64,000 nucleotides of DNA from Asterias amurensis (lineage: Eukaryota; Echinodermata; Asteroidea; Forcipulatida; Asteriidae): assembly GCF_032118995.1 (NCBI RefSeq), contig NC_092650.1, positions 20,584,501 to 20,648,500 of the forward strand, given 5' to 3'. This document shows, piece after piece, positions 59,871 to 64,000 of the stretch. Both the position numbers and the translations under genes were made by a program. The stretch's first letter is position 1. Each line of letters begins with the position of its first letter. The notes under the pieces were generated by a model, which had not been told where the DNA came from, did not search any database, and worked only from the letters and a program-made list of their open reading frames with translations.

Positions 59871-60149
59871 TGGCTGAGAAGCTCAAGGAAGTGATGTAAA
59901 GGGCTGTACCTTTAGGATTTGGGCGGATGCTTCTGTATAACGTACAGAGGAGTATTACGAACATGGGACTCTTGAAGACTGCTAAAAACAAGTGCTCGAG
60001 AACGAGGGTGTAAGGTTTCCTCCTCCTACCTCTGGCTGCAGTCTCTTGACATTTTCATTCAATGTCCGGACTTAAGACTGTAACTCTCACTAAACCAAGG
60101 ATGGGACGACGACTCCGTTGAGAGTTTTCTTTAAAGGGTTGGGGTGCTT

Positions 60150-60470
60150 TTTGTAGGATGACACAAAACACAATGTCCACAGTTTTACATTAAACTTACA
60201 TGGTTTGAAGAATGATGGTAAAAGGCGTCCCCTGAGGTGCTGTAGTCTTTGAGAAATGAGTTCAAACTAAATGTCACGGAAATATTATTCGTCACATGAG
60301 ACGAACATTATTTTTGCATGTACAACGAATTTACCAGTATAATAGAGCAAACTGTTTCTGACGCGACTCCCCTGAAAAGATCGCTCTGTGATTTTCATTT
60401 TTTTTCTAAAAAACTTGACGACTTATTAAGCTGAAACTTCTATATACATGTAAGATATTACATACATCTT
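60150..60470. repeat. Dispersed repeat, ACACAAAACACAATGTCC family
   Basis: ACACAATGTCCACAGTTTTA, CATTAAACTTACATGGTTTG and GAGAAATGAGTTCAAACTAA match the family at 5985 and 26000. No TIR resolved. Confidence 0.5.
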
Positions 60471-60530
60471 CATTCACAGTGAGGCGGGATTTATGTCATT
60501 GCCAAAAACTTGATCTACAAAAGGTCACTA

Positions 60531-60916
60531 TTAAAGACACTGGACACTATTGGTAATTGTCAAAGACAAGTCTTCTCACTTGGTGTATCTCAACATATGC
60601 ATAAAATAACAAACCTGTGAAAATTTGAGCTCAATTGGTCATCAAAGTTGCGAGATAATAATGAAAGAAAAAACACCCTTGTCACACAAAGTTGTGTGCT
60701 TTCAGATGCTTGATTTTGAGACCTCAATTTCTAAACTTGAGGTCTCGAAATCAAATGCGTGGATAATTACTTCTTTCTCAAAAACTATGTCACTTCAGAG
60801 GGAGCCGTTTCTCACAATGTTTTATACTATCAACCTCTCCCCATTACTCATTACCAAGTAAGGTTTTATGCCAACAATTATTTTGAGTAATTACCAATAG
60901 TGTCCACTGCCTTTAA
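60531..60916. mobile_element. TTAA-MITE, full length
   Basis: Starts TTAAAGACACTGGACACTAT and ends CCAATAGTGTCCACTGCCTTTAA. Confidence 0.9.
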
Positions 60917-61339
60917 AGTTATAAATGGCAACTATTATACCAACTTTTGGTTATATAGAAGTCCATACACCAGCTTCGGGTAGTATAAAGCATTTTGAGA
61001 AACATTTCTCTTCGAGGTAAGTCAAATTTGGGGGATAAACACTGCTACCCTTTTTCATACAACCACACATCCTCAAAGTCAGTGAAATGATTCTCACAAT
61101 ACTTTATACAATGGAAGCTTATTTACTGCTAACAAGTAAGTTTTTTGTTGCCATTATCTTCAAATGTCTCAAAAGTCAAAACGTACACTTTCCCTATAGT
61201 AAACATGATTTTTTGTACAAAATAATATCATGAACGTGCAAAATATCCCCAATAAAACACAAACATATACTGGAAATTGTCTAGTCATCTCATTTGTTGT
61301 TTATTGGAAACCTGCAGGGGACTATAGAGGGATCAACTC

Positions 61340-61525
61340 ACTCTTCAAAAGTACAATGATGTATCGTGCCTCTAAATCGTGCCTCTAAATATGGTCGATA
61401 TTGATTGAACTCTTCAAAAATACAATGATGTATCGTGCCTCTAAATATGGTCGATATTGATTGAACTCTTCAAAAATACAATGATGCATCGTACCTATAT
61501 AAATATGATTGATATTGATTGATGT
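61340..61525. repeat. Tandem repeat, about 56 bp x 3
   Basis: ACTCTTCAAAAATACAATGA, then TGTATCGTGCCTCTAAATAT and GGTCGATATTGATTGA, repeated. The first unit has an extra CGTGCCTCTAAAT. Confidence 0.88.
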
Positions 61526-61614
61526 GTCCAGTGAGTATCATCAACGTTTATGTGGATGGAAAAACATCCTGACGAGCAAAATATGGAACTGGAAACTCTT
61601 GATTCATTGTTTAA

Positions 61615-62060
61615 AGTAACAACCAACAAATAAAGCAACAACCAACAACAGATTCAGCAGTTTGCGTACAGGAAGAAGAAAGAAACATGGGGGCTACGAT
61701 AAACAAAATACCGGAGATACCAAACTCTTAGATGTTCAGAAGTAAAGCAAAACCAACAACAGCTTCAGCAGTTTGCGTACAGGAAGAAGAAAGAAACATG
61801 GCGGCTACGATAAACAAAATACCGGAGATACCAAATTCTTTGATGTTCAGATGTAGAGCAAAATCAACAACAGATTCAGCAGTTTGCGCACAGGAAAAAG
61901 AACTTAAAGAAAGATTACTACGGTACATACAAATGAGACAACAAACTCTTTTATGTAATGCCCAGAAGTAAAGCAAAACTAACAACAGATTCACTATGTT
62001 TGCGTGTATAGGAAAAACAAAGCAAGATGGCGGCTACGATATACAACATAACGGAGATCA
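61615..62060. repeat. Tandem repeat, about 110 bp x 4
   Basis: CAACAACAGATTCAGCAGTT, then TGCGTACAGGAAGAAGAAAG, GGCGGCTACGATAAACAAAA and TACCGGAGATACCAAACTCT, starting near 61640, 61748, 61866 and 61980. A further diverged piece (AAACAGATTCACCAGTTTGC) lies at 62370, after an intervening TTAA-MITE relative. Confidence 0.85.
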
Positions 62061-62350
62061 CTTGGTGTATTGTGCATTAAAAAAACATGTGGAAATTTGG
62101 ACTTAATTCAGTCAATTGGTCATCGAAGTTGCAGGATAACAATACACAAAAAACACCCTTGTTTAACAAGAGTGCTTCCAGATGCCTATATACTAAAATG
62201 CTTCAGGCAATAAGTACTTTAATATTTGAGTGAGAAATTACATTTCCAAAAAAGTATAGCTACTTCAGAGAGAGTCGTTTCTCACAATGTTTTACATCAA
62301 CAGATATCCATTGCTCGATACCAAGTAAGTTTTTATGCTAACAGTTTTTT
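62060..62350. mobile_element. TTAA-MITE relative, partial
   Basis: ATCACTTGGTGTATTGTGCA, GTCATCGAAGTTGCAGGATA, TTGAGTGAGAAATTAC and AGAGTCGTTTCTCACAATGT are family blocks. The termini are not preserved. It interrupts the 110-bp repeat region. Confidence 0.6.
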
Positions 62351-63067
62351 TCTAAAAGTAAAGCAAAACTAAAAACAGATTCACCAGTTTGCTCATACCG
62401 GGGAAAAACAAGATGTCGGTTACGATACGCAAAATAATGGAGACACCATTTTCTCCACTGCGTATAACAAAACCAACCTGATGAAAAACAAACGTCAAAA
62501 GTACTGCCACAGATACATCAAGGAAAGATGCAAACACAACAATTGCGACCACTATATTAATGGGAGGGGAGGCTTTTCCGTTGAGAGAAAATTGACACAG
62601 CCCTGGCTGTGTCAAGCCGCAAACAGAGACCCGTTGTTTACCCGTCTTGATGTGGATCCAATCCCCGGGTTTGATTCCAGCGCACCTGGGGGACCGGAGC
62701 GTGAAACACGGGCGAGGAGTGGTGCCCAGGCCTGGTGAAAGGGAACACCACCCTTGTGAGTTGGACGAGGAATTACCAAACTCCCAAACATGTCTCCTGT
62801 GACGTCAAAGGTGTCATGTCTATCGTCCAAAATGATGTCGCCGAGGACTAAAGAGCTTTATTCAGCCAGGGACTAATATTTGCTGGGCCGTGATTCGTGG
62901 GGTTGTTGAGAAGAAAACACCCAAAAGAAAGGAAGGCGAGATACCAATGTAAACAAAGTGAAGTGAGCTTGAAGCTGAGTAATCAAGGCAAGGAAGGCAA
63001 AGCCCTTTCTCTTTGATCAGAATGTAAGTCAGTCCATGATGTAAGATGGTTTCACATTGCTTGACTT

Positions 63068-63790
63068 GCGGGCTTTAAAGGCACTGCCGTCGATTTCACA
63101 AAACTCTTCCTAACTTAAGACTAATTTTAGGACTTAGGACGAGTCCCAACCCTGCACTGTAGCATGCAGACCTTAAGATCAATCCTAAGTTAGGAAGAGT
63201 TATTCGTCCTTACTCAAGATAAGACGAGTCCTAACTCTTTGTGAAATTGACGGCCGGACACCTTGTCAAAGACCAGCCGTCGATTTCACACTGCTCTTCC
63301 TAACTTAAGACTAATCTTAGGACTTAGGACGAGTCCCAACCCCGCACTGTAGCATGCAGACCTTAAGATCAATCCTAAGTTAGGAAGAGTTACTCGTCCT
63401 AACTCGAGATAAGACGAGTCCTAACTCTTTGTGAAATCGACGGCCGGACACCTTGTCAAAGACCAGTATTCTCACTTGGTGTATCCAAACATAATGCATC
63501 AAATAACAAATCTGTGAAAACTTTGACCCAATATTGTTCATCGAAGTTGAAAGAGGATAACGAATTTAAAAACAACTTGTTGCACAAACTTGTTTGCTTT
63601 CAGACGCCTAAAAGAATGAATGAACCGAGTGAAAAGTGAAAAAAATACTTCTAACTCAAACACTACGTTACTTCAGAGGCAGCCGTTCCTCACAATGTTG
63701 TGTACTATCATTAGCTCTCCATTGCTAGTTCCAAGTAAGTTTTTATATACTACAAAATACTTTGAGTATGACGTGTCCAGGGCATAACGT
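63068..63790. mobile_element. TTAA-MITE relative carrying a duplicated inner MITE
   Basis: CTTTAAAGGCACTG at 63073-63086 is the start of a TTAA-MITE. After two inner units it continues GTCAAAGACCAGTATTCTCA, CTTGGTGTATCC and CTTCAGAGGCAGCCGTTCCT to about 63780, where the end GACGTGTCCAGGGC is decayed. Confidence 0.7.
63087..63466. repeat. 190-bp x 2 duplication of MITE plus host flank
   Basis: Each unit is a CCGTCGATTTCAC-family MITE (63087-63254 and 63277-63444) followed by CGGACACCTTGTCAAAGACCAG, a piece of the host TTAA-MITE. The period is exactly 190 bp and the units differ at a few sites. Confidence 0.9.
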
Positions 63791-63814
63791 AAAGGAAGAG
63801 TTCTCATGACAAAG

Positions 63815-63830
63815 GCGGGGGGGGGGGGGC
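63815..63830. repeat. G homopolymer tract
   Basis: About 13 G in a row; assembly length uncertain. Confidence 0.8.
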
Positions 63831-64000
63831 AATGGGGCAGTCAACAATCTTGAATATCTCTTTTACGCACGTCTTAACCATTATACTGATACATTTCTGG
63901 TTCCATTCCGTAATCTCACTATAAATTAATTCCATTCCATTACATGCAATAAAAATAGATTGGAGTAGATGGGAATGAAGTCAAACCCTTCCCATCGCGA

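Noticed and set aside
59290..59990. Overlapping minus-strand ORFs with PRLGCHIARLVF-like peptides
   Set aside because: Translations of the 95-bp tandem repeat in several frames.

Overview
The window is animal nuclear DNA: AT-rich, intron-rich, with GT-AG splice sites and packed with short non-autonomous transposons. It is most likely from an echinoderm, perhaps a sea star. That call rests on protein-level similarity to deuterostome genes, the single-exon RING/B-box TRIM gene and the look of the repeats; the species cannot be read from the sequence.

Four protein-coding genes can be assembled exon by exon. (1) SYS1, a Golgi membrane protein: minus strand, 2511-4333, three coding exons, 156 aa. 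(2) A single-exon TRIM gene (RING, two B-boxes, coiled coil, C-terminal propeller-like region): plus strand, 7154-9115, 653 aa, with a decayed duplicate of its 5' end just upstream at about 6640-6885. (3) Alanine aminotransferase (GPT/GPT2-like): minus strand, 41836-14537, 13 coding exons, 536 aa, with a mitochondrial-type N-terminus and a GC-AG first intron. (4) A UPF0547/C16orf87-like zinc-ribbon and AT-hook protein: plus strand, 42784-46969, 5 coding exons, 178 aa. Genes 3 and 4 are divergent, with starts 947 bp apart. As I recall, human GPT2 and C16orf87 are also head-to-head neighbours, so this looks like old conserved microsynteny.

The rest is introns and intergenic DNA filled with mobile elements. 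At least eight terminal-inverted-repeat MITE families are visible. The most abundant is a 330-400 bp family with TTAA target duplications. The window holds both an empty and a filled target site for it, inside two copies of one tRNA-derived SINE. There are several tRNA-like SINEs, two 3' fragments of LINE reverse transcriptases, and tandem repeats with periods of 21, 37, about 56, about 95, about 110, 151-153, 190 and 201 bp.

From 47.1 kb to the right end I find no recognised gene. There are three weak candidates: a 51-aa small ORF at 50241, a TATA/ORF/AATAAA unit at 56323-56934 broken by one in-frame TGA, and a possible minus-strand two-exon small gene at 58981-57223.
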